Source: Acytostelium subglobosum LB1
Lineage: Eukaryota; Evosea; Eumycetozoa; Acytosteliales; Acytosteliaceae
DNA: 64,000 nt
Direction: 5' to 3'
Assembly: GCF_000787575.1 (NCBI RefSeq)
Contig: NW_012236529.1
Coordinates: forward strand, 434,001 to 498,000
A program made the position numbers and the translations under genes. Shown piece after piece: positions 44,220-55,444 of this stretch (its first letter is position 1; the number at the start of each line of letters is the position of its first letter). Under the pieces are notes generated by a model. It was not told the DNA's origin, did not search any database, and worked only from the letters and a program-made list of their open reading frames with translations.

Positions 44220-45707
44220 TTAGTAGTATGTTCCAAGTTGCATTCCAACTGCCAAATGTGAACCAGTTGGAACATGATGACACCACCACTCGCAGAACTC
44301 TCTTTCGTCGATCGATCCAGAGTAGTTCCTATCGATTTGGTAGAACAGATTCCTGGCCAATCCCTTGGTGAAGTAGTAGCCCAGATACTTCAAACACTAT
44401 ATGATTGCCAAAGTGATGATGCAATATGTTAGACATTGATTGGTTGAATGGTGTGAATAATATGATTGATTACATACTCTCTTAAACTCCTTCTTACTCA
44501 GTGTACCACTGTAGTTGGTGTCAAAGTACCTAAAGGCAGCGCTGGCTTGCATGTATCTCTCGACGAGATGGGCCGGCAGACCGATTGGGACAATGACGGC
44601 ACCTCCACGAATGTATCCAGTGGAGTAGCTGTATTGAGGACGTCCAACCATCATCGTGGGTGCAACGCCAACTGCGTAGCTTGCGGTTTGGTAGCCAGCG
44701 TAGCCGTAGGCAGCGGTGGCGGATGGTGGGTAGACCACCGGCTGTGGAGGATAGGCAACGGGTTGTGGTGGGTAGGCCATTTGTTGTTGCATTCCCATTC
44801 CCATGCCCATTGATTGGTAGGTGGCCGATCCTGGAGCATATATAGCTTGGATTGGCTGGCCAGTAGGATGGGCTCCTGGCAACACACTTGGTAGTTGACC
44901 AGAGGGCAATCCTGGATATCCAGCTGGTGGCTTGGCTACAGCCATCATCGCACCGCCACCAACCATCTGTTGTTGTTGCTGCATACCTTGTGGTGGGTAC
45001 GCACCTCCTTGTGGTGGATAGGCACCTCCCTGTGGTGGATATTGGCCACCTTGTTGGGGAGCACCTGGTGGGTATTGGCCACCTTGTTGTGGAGCACCTG
45101 GTGGATATTGGCCAGCGGGTGGTTTGCCCATCATCTGTTGTCCTGGAGGTGGATAGCCGCCTGGAGGTCCGGCGTTAGGTGGGTAGCCACCTGGAGGTCC
45201 ACCATTGGGTGGGTAACCAGTTGGAGGTACGCCGGGTGGATATTGGCCGGGTGGCTTGGCCATCTGTTGTCCTGGAGGTGGGTAGCCGCCTGGAGGTGGT
45301 GAGTTGACGGATCCAGGTGGGTAGCCTGGAGGATATGCGCCGCCAGGAGGTTTAGCCATCTGTTGTCCTGGAGGTGGGTAGCCGCCTGGAGGTGGCGAGT
45401 TGACAGCACCCTGGGGTGGGTATTGTCCACCACCTGGTTGTCCTTGTTGTTGCTGAGGTGGATATTGGTATGAGCCTGGCTGTGGGGAGTTTACTTGCAC
45501 CACTGATTGAGGTGGTGGAGGAGTTTGCTGGACTGCAGTAGATTGTTGAGGAGGCATTTGTTGTTGTTGTGTGCCAGTAGTTGCATGGCCAGTGTGAATA
45601 GGAGGAGGAGTTGGCTGGGCACCTGCCGTTGGCAGCACCTTTACAGGCATCTGAGAGAATGCATCTGCAGCAGTTCCAGATGGAGGTGGCTGTGAAGGAT
45701 TCTGCAT
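44220..45707 (-). CDS. EF-hand protein with long Pro/Gly/Gln/Tyr-rich N-terminus
   Basis: Two exons, 45707-44478 and 44396-44220, give 468 residues. Residues 1-375 are low-complexity repeats of the type GGYPPPGQQMAKPPG and QYPPGAPQQGG, similar to annexin A7, ALG-2 partners or PEF-protein N-termini. The C-terminal 90 residues hold two EF-hand-like units: FRYFDTNYSGTLSKKEFKR and FYQIDRNYSGSIDEREF, both with acidic loop residues and the Gly at loop position 6. The last part (HVPTGSHLAVGMQLGTYY) lacks further hands. It may be a shortened penta-EF-hand (peflin/sorcin-like) protein that binds membranes with calcium. The intron lies right after the first hand. Confidence 0.8.
44930..45480 (-). repeat. 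Coding repeats, Pro/Gly/Gln/Tyr-rich
   Basis: Near-identical units of about 45-60 bases encoding GGYPPPGQQMAKPPG-type peptides repeat several times (e.g. around 45130, 45260 and 45360), followed by shorter GGQYPPGAPQQ units. Frame is kept throughout. Confidence 0.75.
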
Positions 45708-46112
45708 CGTATATATAAATATTATTATTACTAATTAAATATTTAATTAATAATATTATTATGTGTATGATTGAGTGATGATTGAGTGAGTGATGAGTGT
45801 GAAAGATTGATTGATTGATTGATGTTATTTGACGACAACCTTAATATTCAAAGGAGGAATAAATAAGTATGTAAGTATGTAAGTATAAGGTTATGTGTGT
45901 AAGTATTGTTATTGAGAGTAGGAGTGATAATTAATACTTTATGTATTGTCGCTGATATATATATAAGAGGCAACGAGGTGTTATGATCCCTGCAGTGTCA
46001 AGACCTCTCAGTCTGCCTCCCTCACACATTCACACATTCATTCCATTCCCACTTTCACACATTTATTATTACACAAACACACAACATCACCATTAAAATT
46101 AATTGAAAAACA
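45708..46112. promoter_or_regulatory. Divergent promoter region
   Basis: 400 bases upstream of the EF-hand gene (-) and of a possible small plus-strand gene. A CT/CA-rich pyrimidine leader (about 46000-46080) leads to AAAAACAATG at 46113, a strong start context on the plus strand. ATATATATATA occurs at about 45955. Confidence 0.45.
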
Positions 46113-46372
46113 ATGTTGATGATAGGTGACCTCTGTGTGTGAACAAGCACCATTTTGAGATAAACTGCCACGAACACGAACAATCATTCAATCAAACACG
46201 ATCAATCTATGACATCGTTGTAATATATATTGATTCGTCACTAAGTGTCGACAAGTTATTAATAGATAGAGGTGCGGCACCATTAAAGGAAGGAATGAAG
46301 AATTACCAACTTCAAGGCCAGGCCCAAGAAATACAAATATTATTAGTTGACAGACCAACACTCAACAACTAA
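46113..46372 (+). CDS. Possible small spliced gene, unknown function
   Basis: ATG at 46113 in an AAAAACAATG context starts MLMIGDLCV; a donor at 46139 (GTGAAC, weak) and acceptor at 46245 join in phase to VDKLLIDRGAAPLKEGMKNY continuing QLQGQAQEIQILLVDRP to TAA at 46372, for about 50 residues. The second exon has balanced composition and looks coding. Its last 30 bases overlap the 3' end of the antisense TLDc gene. An unspliced alternative begins at 46139. No family recognised. Confidence 0.35.
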
Positions 46373-48100
46373 TGGCACAAAGTCATTACGATGTGATAGG
46401 GTAGTGTTGTTGAATGTCTCACAGGTTCCACTAAATCCATGATCAAAGTCGGCATCCATCCAAAGTCCAAACATCGACCCGCCTCCAACAGCCAGATATT
46501 CGTGGCTGGTCTGGAGGAACATATCATTCTCCTTGGTCCATTTGAACACTTGTAGTTCAGGCAGCAGTGTAAACATGAACGTTTCGCCACCGCCATAATA
46601 TGATGATCTTGGTCTGATAGTATCCGAGCAGTATACACCAAACACATGTCCACCGTCATCCTTGACCAACAACAGACACTGCTCGACATGCTCCATCAAT
46701 CGATAGAATGTTCCAAAAGATACACCATCATTGATTGAGTTGTACTCAAGTTTGATGTCCGCTCGCTGTCTAGTCGCTGGGAGGAAGTGTCGCAGCTAGA
46801 TGATGTCGTGTCATGGTCAGTTGAGCGATACTAAATCAAAGGACATAACATAACATACCTTCTTAAACAACTCAGAAGTGAGTAATATGTCCTCGACAAT
46901 ACCATTTCCATTTGCGATGAGTTTGGGAGAGTAGCTGTCCTGTGGGTCCATGTCCAGAGGCGAGAGCAGCAACATCTTGTCAACTTCTGCAGAAGTGGAT
47001 GACGAAGAAGAAGATGAGGATAGCATCAGAGTGTTTGGAGTTACTAGCACTGGCTGAAGATTAGGAGATGTCTTGTAGGGAGAGGCATTCTTACACTCAC
47101 TTGTAAGGTTCTTCAAGAAGTGGAAGCAGTCGTCTACTCTGCTCCCATCCACACCTCTAAAGAATAGTGTCTGTATATGTTTGTCCTGGTAGACCAACAC
47201 ATATATACAAGGGAATGTCTCGACCTGCTTCACCTCGGTGGCATTGACAGTCATTTTTGCCTTGGCATCCTCAATCTCATTCAATCTTGCAATCTCCGAT
47301 TGAATGAATCGTTCATGTTCCTCATCGACAACAGAGTTCTTCATCTTCTTGTGGATCGCCTGCTTCTCCCTCTGCCAGTCCTTGGACAAATGTTCCAGCC
47401 ACTGCCACCTACTCGAAAACAACTTGCATGATATGATATCACCATAGTCTGTGTATATCTGAATTGTAGGCAATCTCTCATGTGATTGGAATATCAACTG
47501 GTATGGCGTCAATGTCAACTGTCCCTGGACCCTCTTGTTCTTTGTGAAGCACATCAACTCCTCGCGAAGAACCTGGTCCTTTGGTATTTGTTGGAACCTT
47601 GATGCATGGTTCCATGATCGTTTATCCAAAGATGGTGGACTCCTCTCACACTTTGATGTAGTTGAGGCAATGGTAGGTTGGGCAAGCATCACTGGTGTGA
47701 TACTTATTGATGGTGTTGTAGGAGTTGATTGTGTGATCCCATCAGGTGAATCAAGACTCTGTGATAAGGATAACCTCTTCCTCTTTTTGACCCATAGTAT
47801 TGTACCAGGTATCAACTTGTCTGATGACAACCTGTTGTATTGTTTCAATAGATGTCTTTGCATTGAGAACTGAAGTGCAATGCCTGCCAATGTATCCGTT
47901 GATTTGACCTGATACATTTCCAATAGTATAGGTTGATCAGTGTGCACCGCAGCTGGAGGTAATGGAACAAATGATCCTGGAACTGGATTATTACAAATAA
48001 TTAATAATCTGACCAACCAAAGTGATTTGATTAACCTACATATATTGTCCATTGACACTCTTAGTGACTCCATCGGCTTCATGTTATACTCTTCAATCAT
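46343..48100 (-). CDS. LysM-TLDc protein (OXR1/NCOA7-like)
   Basis: TLDc proteins of the OXR1/NCOA7 group protect against oxidative stress and regulate the V-ATPase. Two exons, 48100-46859 and 46795-46343, give 564 residues. A LysM-like motif near 60-105 (EMYQVKSTDTLAGIALQFSM, PGTILWVKKRKRL) precedes a GRAM-like middle region (VQGQLTLTPYQLIFQSHERL). The C-terminal TLDc domain starts at the exon join (LRHFLPATRQRADIKLEYNS). It contains GHVFGVYCSDTIRPRSSYYG, GGETFMFTLL, FKWTKENDMF, LAVGGGSMFGLWMDADFDHG, CETFNNTTLSHRNDF and ends VECWSVN. Domain order LysM-GRAM-TLDc matches animal OXR1 long forms. Confidence 0.9.
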
Positions 48101-48556
48101 ATTTTAGTCTGGAAGTATAATTAATCAATCAAACTATTATATGTACAAATCATCCAACTTAATGAATGAGAAACAATGTAGAGTACGTACATCATATTTA
48201 ACTTGTGCATGCCATTGCATGGGAGAATCCTGTGATAAAGTGCCAAGATCAATAAAGTGTTGCCAACATTGGCAACATTCACCCTATGTTTCAGAAGAGG
48301 TAAACATAAGTTGATTGATTGATTGATTGATGTAGAGGCTTGGGAGTGTGAGTTTGGCGCATCACGTGGTCTGGAAGGATAGCACGCTCACACTTCCTTG
48401 ATGGGGTTGCTCCGAGTTAGCCTCAGCCACTCAAACACTCACACTCACCCCCAATCAATCAATCAATCAATTAATCATCGTTGTCATCTTGTTACTGTGA
48501 ACCAAACAGTTATAAATGTATTATATTATTAAGTTTATATATATGTCACATGATTA
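48101..48556. other. Intergenic region with hairpin
   Basis: 455 bases between the LysM-TLDc gene start and the first tweety-like gene end. It contains a 9-base inverted repeat (48258-48277) and a GC-richer patch at 48340-48440 flanked by TGAT and ATCA runs. No frame looks coding. Confidence 0.4.
48258..48277. repeat. 9-base inverted repeat with 2-base loop
   Basis: TGTTGCCAA, CA, TTGGCAACA. Too tight a loop for a cruciform arm in RNA without unpairing; may be a dimeric protein site in the LysM-TLDc promoter. Confidence 0.6.
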
Positions 48557-50398
48557 TTAGGCCATCTCTTGGCCCATTGATTTCTGAGCTCGTGCCTTTG
48601 AATTGAACCTCTTGGTACCAAGTACAGCAGTGATTCCAACACCAATCATGAGAATGGCGAATAGACCAGTTGGGCTGATAAGTAGTACAAGTGCATTGCT
48701 ATATGGGTGAGGGCAAGGGCAAGTTAGTAACTGTGATCAATCAATCAATCAAATAATACATATATACTTACACTTCATCAACACAGATTACTTCCTGGAC
48801 ATCTTGGACGAATGGCCACAAGTTGGAACATTTGATCAGTGGTGTGATCTGGTGATCCCAGATCTCTTGGAATGCCTCCAATGCAGTCAGACCATCTTCG
48901 GCCACTTGTGAGACGTTCTTGAGCACAGGGTTCACACAACCAGCGGCACACTCGCTAACGTTGCTCAGATGGCGAACGTTACATGAGATCAGTTGGGAAC
49001 CACTTGGGCAATTGCCGTCCCAGTTGGGCACGTTCATGGGACAATTTGCCACGCCGGCCGCATAACAACCGAGTTGGAAGTCGTAGATGGGCGCCGCAAG
49101 GTAGAGCTGAGTCGTGCCGTTGCCACATGGGGGGATGCCAGTGCAATCGTACACCTTGGTGCTGACAGGGGCCTGATTGTAATCGTTGTTGGGGTAGAGT
49201 GGGAATGGTGGCATGTTGCACGCTCTGTCGACACCGTCTCCACAGGCCTCGTTGTAGGACGAGTTGATCAGATTGAGTCCCAGCTCCTCCAGGTTCTGGA
49301 ACACAGAGATTGTGTTGCTCTCGTTCTGGCAGCCCTTGTAGAGCTGGTAGGCGATTGGATTGGTCTCATTCGATATTCCAGTTCCTGACGAGTTGAATGT
49401 TGTACAAGTGTCCGAGAGCAACGAATTGATTGGATAATGAACAGAGAACACGATCCATGTGAATGGTAATACGATCACCAAGGTCAATGCAGCGCTATAT
49501 GTTTGATTGATTGTGTGTGTGGGAGGGAGGTGATTGGGTGAGTGAGTGATCGGAATGGTTCCACTTTGGGGCACACATACATTAAACAGATAATTGGAAT
49601 ACTTAATATTCCAGAGAGTGCAACAGCAACACAGATGACGAGTCCAGTGATGAGTCCAGCAAGGATGATGTCACGTCTCCAAGAGTTGAACTTTCTGGTG
49701 TAGTTGTTGATGGTCTCGGCATCGTGTTGGATCTTGAGACCTTGGTCTGTGATCTTGTTCAACTCATTGATCACATAGATTCTGTTGTCGGTGTACTGAT
49801 CCAATCTGGTGAATTGGGTCGTGTTGAGCTCCAACGTGATGTTTTGAATGGAGGTGAGCGTGCTGTTGGCCTTGTCCAGCACGATGTTGCCCAGGTTGTT
49901 GACGCCCTCGGTGGTGCGCGCATTTCCAGTCATGGCCGTGATGAACAGTGGCACAGAGGCCACGGCAAAGAGTATGACAACGATGCGCAGTGCCCATACC
50001 TGGCACGAGGTGTAGCCCTCGCCAATCTCGGGGTCGTACTTGGGGCCAGGACAGAGGAGACCGTGAGTGGGCGAGCAGCCGCCAAAGAAGAAGGACCTGC
50101 CCATCCAGAAGAGGATGGCGAATGCCAGGCAGACCAGTGCGATTATCAGGGTGATGCCTCCGAGCAGCACGACAGCCTCGCCGTACTTGGCCCAGTCACA
50201 GTCGTCGATTGGCGAGCCACCGCAGAAGCCTGGCGGGTACTTTGTCAGCACTCTATTGGTTGTGAAGTAGGTGTAACGTGTGATATTATAATAGTCTCGC
50301 AACACCTTGACTGTCTCGTCCTCCGATGTGGCCTTTGTCGTGTGATGCACCATAACAGTGAGCACAAGCAACAATAATGGCAATGCTATTGATCTCAT
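48557..50398 (-). CDS. Tweety-like multi-pass membrane protein (copy A)
   Basis: Three exons: 50398-49581, 49494-48772 and 48698-48557, giving 560 residues. Signal peptide (MRSIALPLLLLVLTVMVHHT), then about five membrane helices: near 75-97 (GEAVVLLGGITLIIALVCLA), 135-155, 242-268 (ILAGLITGLVICVAVALSGI), 275-293 and 515-540 (LVLLISPTGLFAILMIGVGI). Two large outer loops are rich in N-glycosylation sites and cysteines (CGDGVDRACNMPPF, CTGIPPCGNGT, CAAGCVNP). Topology and Cys-rich second loop fit the tweety homologue (TTYH) group of volume-regulated or membrane-remodelling proteins; prominin-like is an alternative. A diverged paralogue lies 2.3 kb away on the same strand. Confidence 0.75.
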
Positions 50399-50923
50399 TT
50401 TTTTGAGTAATGTAATATTTATATTTGTAGTTTGTAGTTGTATTATGTACAGATAATAATAATAAAGTATATTTAGACTGATTGATTAATCAATGATTGT
50501 AATATGAATGATGGATGGTGATGGCTGACGTTGCCACTTTCTTAACCCCAACCTACACCATCAGTCAAGCAATCAAACAAGCAACACAACACAAATCGAA
50601 TTATTTTTAGTGTTAGTGGGGGTGTGAAGAGGGTGAGCTGATCAAAAAAAGTCTGTGATCAATCGTGTGGGGGTGAGAAACCTACATTGAGGGTTTGATC
50701 AGTGTGGGTGATCGAGGCGATCTTGCCCCAATACCCAAGTACAAGGGTACCACCTAGGTAAGTAAAGTTAAGATACTCCCTCTCCTTTTATCTCTTTGAC
50801 CATGCATGGTAACACCACGAATTGACCTGGACCTGGACTGCTGGGACTTGTCCCATGTATGTATGTGTTGATGATCAAATCAATCAATCAATCAATGATC
50901 CATCCAGTCGGATTTGGACAAGT
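50399..50923. other. Intergenic region
   Basis: 525 bases, promoter of tweety-like copy A and 3' flank of the F-box/LRR-like gene. CCCAATACCC and GTAAGTAAAGTTAAG stretches, no gene seen. Confidence 0.4.
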
Positions 50924-52594
50924 TTACTCTTTTACCAGAATTAAAGAATGAACACGTGGTCCAAGATATTCCTCCAATGCAGGATTCCTCCGTATGTCCA
51001 ATTCCTTGATGTTGCTCTCATTCAAACTATCCAATAATGTCGTCAACATGTGATCTGGTATGCTTTGCAGATGCCGATGATTATTATACAACGACAAATA
51101 TTCCAATTGTTTGTTTGTCCTGATCATTGTACACAGAGCTGGAATGTTATGCACGTGAACTGAACCATCAGTCACCGAGAGATGTGTGAGCGAATGCAGT
51201 GACTGCAGTATGATGTCGGACAACTCAATGCCTTCCAAGTGTATCCTCTCCAGCTTGTTATTGCAGACACTCCTCAGAGCCTTGGCCAACTGCTGATTGA
51301 AATGTCCATCCAATGCCAACATATATTCATCAAGGTGATCGCCATGATTGTTGTCACATCTGTTGATCAGATGTAGATGTCTCAATGATTTATGGTTGGC
51401 CAGTACTTGGCTAAAGTGATCAATGTGCCGACTCATTGTCTCGGGGTGGTACATCGGTCCCTCATACTCATACATCGTTGACCTGTAACAATCGTTTTGA
51501 TTCTCTTCGTCGGCTTCATCACGTCCATGATGATAATATGTCTGGAGTGCGTTCAGTGGCCTGACCTGGTTGTCGTCCAATCCCAATCCATTGTTCTGAT
51601 TGATCAAGATATCATGATAGAGTATTGTGGCAGTGAGAGATGTGAGACCAATGGAGTTAGCGCCGAGTATTCGGCAAAGGTCGTACAACTCGACAAAGTC
51701 ATTGCGTATGCTGAGCGACTGGAGGGAGCGCGTGGCCAATTGATTATATAGATAGTGATTGCCGTAGTGACTTGCTTTCTCGTCGACGCTGATGTCCAAA
51801 TGAGTGAAATGGCTATAAGCCAACTCTTCCAAGACCTCGGTGATTGGATGCTTGTCATGCTTTGACTCGATGTTGAATGTACATTTGATGCTATTGACAT
51901 GCTTATTCCGTGAGAGCTCCTCGTCTACGAAGCTATCGAGAATTTTCTTTGGATTGACAAGTTCATAATCAACCAATAATGGAGTGCTCCTCATGTCTAC
52001 ATAGCCTACGAGCATGTTTATATATGTGAGAGCAATCTGGAATGCGACGCCTATGATGCGTAGTTTGGCAGAGGTCAAGTTGTGACATTGATCCAACAAT
52101 AGAGCGTAGTTGTGTTTAAAGTGTTGCCAATTGTCCAGAATGCTTATTTGTTTGTAGCGGCCAATCTCCAAGACAACATGTTTGAGCGTTCGATGCGATA
52201 TCAGTCTGTAGTCGGGCGCCATACTCGGTCCGCACAGGTTGTTCAACAATATTGATTGATCACAATCCATGTTGATAGACATCTCGCCCAACTCAAATGC
52301 ACCGTTCACATATCTTTGACATCTGTTGAACCATCTCTTGCAAACCAATGCCAAGTGGATCAATGATTGGTGTTGTTGAGGTACAAGTACATTCACAAAT
52401 ATCTTGTTGTTGTTATTGTTATTGTTATTGTTGTTTCGACTTGTCTTGATGGTATCAGTCAGACTGTTATTGTTGCTAGTTGTTGGGGATAACAACAGAG
52501 ACAGTATCTTATCTTCAAGTAAATGAGGTAATAAGTTCTCCATCGTATCTAATGTATCTCTATCCATTCTTGGAAAAGGATGAATGACTGTCAT
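50924..52594 (-). CDS. F-box/LRR-like protein, single exon
   Basis: 556 residues. After an Asn-rich insert (about 45-65) the motif QSLIHLALVCKRWFNRCQRY is F-box-like (LALVCKRWF), which would bind Skp1 of an SCF ubiquitin ligase. The rest is a solenoid of weak leucine-rich repeats, e.g. LHLINRCDNNHGDHLDEYML, LERIHLEGIELSDIILQSLH, LEYLSLYNNHRHLQSIPDHM and IKELDIRRNPALEEYLGP. Such gene families are numerous in dictyostelids. The first Met may be MDRDTLDTMENLL (52567) rather than 52594; both are shown by the same frame. It sits between two tweety-like paralogues without evident link. Confidence 0.75.
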   Translation of the reverse strand: MTVIHPFPRMDRDTLDTMENLLPHLLEDKILSLLLSPTTSNNNSLTDTIKTSRNNNNNNNNNNKIFVNVLVPQQHQSLIHLALVCKRWFNRCQRYVNGAFELGEMSINMDCDQSILLNNLCGPSMAPDYRLISHRTLKHVVLEIGRYKQISILDNWQHFKHNYALLLDQCHNLTSAKLRIIGVAFQIALTYINMLVGYVDMRSTPLLVDYELVNPKKILDSFVDEELSRNKHVNSIKCTFNIESKHDKHPITEVLEELAYSHFTHLDISVDEKASHYGNHYLYNQLATRSLQSLSIRNDFVELYDLCRILGANSIGLTSLTATILYHDILINQNNGLGLDDNQVRPLNALQTYYHHGRDEADEENQNDCYRSTMYEYEGPMYHPETMSRHIDHFSQVLANHKSLRHLHLINRCDNNHGDHLDEYMLALDGHFNQQLAKALRSVCNNKLERIHLEGIELSDIILQSLHSLTHLSVTDGSVHVHNIPALCTMIRTNKQLEYLSLYNNHRHLQSIPDHMLTTLLDSLNESNIKELDIRRNPALEEYLGPRVHSLILVKE

Positions 52595-52691
52595 GACATG
52601 AAGCTAACCCTCTTCTTGTCACTTTCATTTGAGCGAGAATGTATCAATGATAATGTTTATATATTGCATAAATAACAATCAATCAATCAGA

Positions 52692-54534
52692 TCATTGCTT
52701 ATGATGATGTTTACGTTGACTCTTCTTGTGGAACCTCTTCATACCTAGCACTGCGGCAACACCAACTCCAAGTAACAAGATTGCAAACAAACAAGTTTGG
52801 TGCAACTAATCTTTGTACATTGTTACTATTGTTTGTTGAATGAATGAATGAATGAATGACTGCGTTAGTAACCTCATTAACTAACAAAAGTAGAGTAGAG
52901 TACTTACTATTCCTTATCACATAGACTATCCTCAATATCATTGATAAATGGTAATAGGTTGGAACAGTTGATGAGAGGTAGTGCCTCGTGTTCCCATAAG
53001 GCCTTGATTCGTAGTAGTGATGTGATTCCTTCAACTGCTGCAATACTGGTGTTCCTAATCTGTGGGTTGACGCAGTCATGTTGGCATGCATCCACACTGG
53101 CAATATGTTGTACTTTACATGACACAACCTTGCCACCAGTGTTCTGGCATATGTCTGGTGAGTTACCCGAGCTGAATGGACAATCGAGACTCTTGAGTGC
53201 AGAGTTGTAGCAACCCACCAAGAAGTCGGTCACGGGCGCCCTGAGGTACAGGACCACGGTCGTGTTGTCACAGTGTGGCATCTTGGAGCAATCCATCACG
53301 CTTATCTTCTCTGATGGCTGTTCATAGCCATTGGGATAGTAGTCAAACTGGACATTACACAGGTGACCAATGCCATGGTCGCCACATGCTTGGGAGAATG
53401 TCGAGTTGAACATATCGTCGACGGTCGTCACCATTTCGCTAAACAGTGGGATGACCATCGTGTCGTTCTTACATCCGTTGAACGCCTCCTGAATGATTGG
53501 ATTGGTATAGTTTGATACCGCAGTGCCATTGTTGTAGCGGTCAGAGTAGGTAGTACACAGGTCGGACACCATGAAGTTGCCAGAGTAATGAACACTGAAC
53601 AGTATCCACATCAGAGGTATGAGGAATACTAACAACACCGCCGAGGCAGCACTTAGTCGATGGCAGTTGAAGATGGAGATGAACAGGAACACACAGGCCA
53701 GCATACCAAATGACAGGATGATCATCGTGGCAATGTAGCGATAATGATTATAGCGCTCGGACTTGTCGTTTACCAAGTGTGCATCAGACTGTACATTCAA
53801 CAGATCATCCATAATCTGATTGAGCTCGTCGTCAAGTTTCTGCTTGGTCTCCTCCGATGAATAGGCCTCAAATCTTTGGAAATCTGTCGAGTTCATCTTG
53901 TTATATATATTCATATATCTATTGTATGTATCATCAGCCTTTGTCACCAACTTATGTCCAATCGTATGTAACTGGTCAGTGGTCAACACATTTCCATGTA
54001 TCGATACAATGAATAGTGGACTAAATGGAATAGAAACGAATGATTATTAGTCAATCATTCAATCGGAGAATCGATCAAACATATCCTAACATACATTGAA
54101 CATGCTACCAAGATGACGACGACCACTCTAAGAGAACAGACCTGGCAGTTGGAGTATCCTTTCTCGAATTGATGATTGAATCTTGTTCCGGGACAACAGA
54201 AACCATCACTGGCGTGACATCCACCAAAGCAGGCCTTGCGTCCAATCCAGAATATTAGGATGATGATAAATAGTATGGCGGCAATCATTAGGGTTACCAT
54301 GGACAGGAGAAGCAGAGCCTCTCCATATGATCCCCAATCACATGTATCAAATGGCTGGCCACCACAGAAGCCATCTGGATACTTGGTCAACTTGTTGTTG
54401 GAAGAAAAATAGGTATACTTTTGTACATAAGTGTATGAATCGACGCCATCAGCTGACAACACTACCATTAGCAACGCCAACAGTATAGCAGATGTGGCAG
54501 GCATCAACATTGAAGTATTCTTTAGTTGTGCCAT
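52692..54534 (-). CDS. Tweety-like multi-pass membrane protein (copy B), frame broken near the C-terminus
   Basis: Paralogue of the gene at 48557 with introns at matching codons. Exons: 54534-54095, 54020-52908 and 52825-52692. Signal peptide region, YGEALLLLSMVTLMIAAILF, ATMIILSFGMLACVFLFISI, AVLLVFLIPLMWILFSVHYS and a Cys-rich outer loop (CGDHGIGHLCNVQF, CSKMPHCDN, CQHDCVNP) parallel copy A. In the last exon a tandem TTTG (about 52784-52792) shifts the frame. As given, translation ends at 52711 with an unrelated tail (VCNLVTWSWCCRSARYEEVP). Ignoring one TTTG gives LFAILLLGVGVAAVLGMKRF and 560 residues, the same length as copy A. Sequencing error, allele or real loss cannot be told apart. 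Confidence 0.75.
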
Positions 54535-55444
54535 ATTGTATATATATATATATATTAAGTTAGGTTAAGTATTATATTTTATATATTTGGAAAGTTGGAT
54601 TAATTGATTGATTGATTATATTGATTGATTGATATATTGGTTGAAGAGCACCTAATATATGATGATGATGATGAGCATTGGTATAATCAACGGCGAGAGA
54701 ACGAAGGAAGATGGTAGACGTGGTCGGCGGTAGTCCTCCTCCCTCCCATTACCTCACCTCCTCTCACACCCCTCGGGAACACTCAACCAACCCTTTACTT
54801 TATACAGTGAAGACAATCCTTCCGTCCGTCCATTCATTCAATCAATCAATCAATCAATCCATCAATACCTGAAGTAAGTAGTAATAATAAGACTACCTTC
54901 TTATTATAAGTGCTATAATAATAGTATGTACACAATAGTGTTGTTTGTTCCCTTGATTATTACATGAATCACACACCATTTCATTCATTTATTCATTCAT
55001 TCACACGAACCACTATTCTTCTCAACAACAGTCGTGTTTATGATCATTCACACACTCACTCACACATAATGGTCAGATGTGATGTCACATTCACACCCAA
55101 TCAATCAATCAATCAATCACACATATTTAAACACGTTTAAATAATAACCCTTCCTACTTTCATACTTACTGATTACTCGTCTCTTTGCAATACCAGTAGG
55201 GTGTATTATTCATACCCACTTGAAGTACAATCAGTTAAGCAATCTATCAATTAATTAATCAATCAACAATGATGACTGACTCTTGATATCAGTGTTCCTA
55301 ATCACATACAACGAGTTTGCAAAACATCCCTTCACACAATCAATTTGCAAATTGGTTGAGGGTCCAAATTCAATCACAAAATGAAAGGCAAGACAGGATG
55401 ACACATTTGATTTCAATCAATCAATTAATCAATCAATTACAACA
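54535..55444. promoter_or_regulatory. Divergent intergenic region
   Basis: 910 bases between copy B (-) and the large helical protein gene (+). A TA run lies at 54539-54555 just before copy B's ATG. TCAA runs and a CT/GC-richer patch (54730-54800) are present. No gene seen. Confidence 0.45.
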
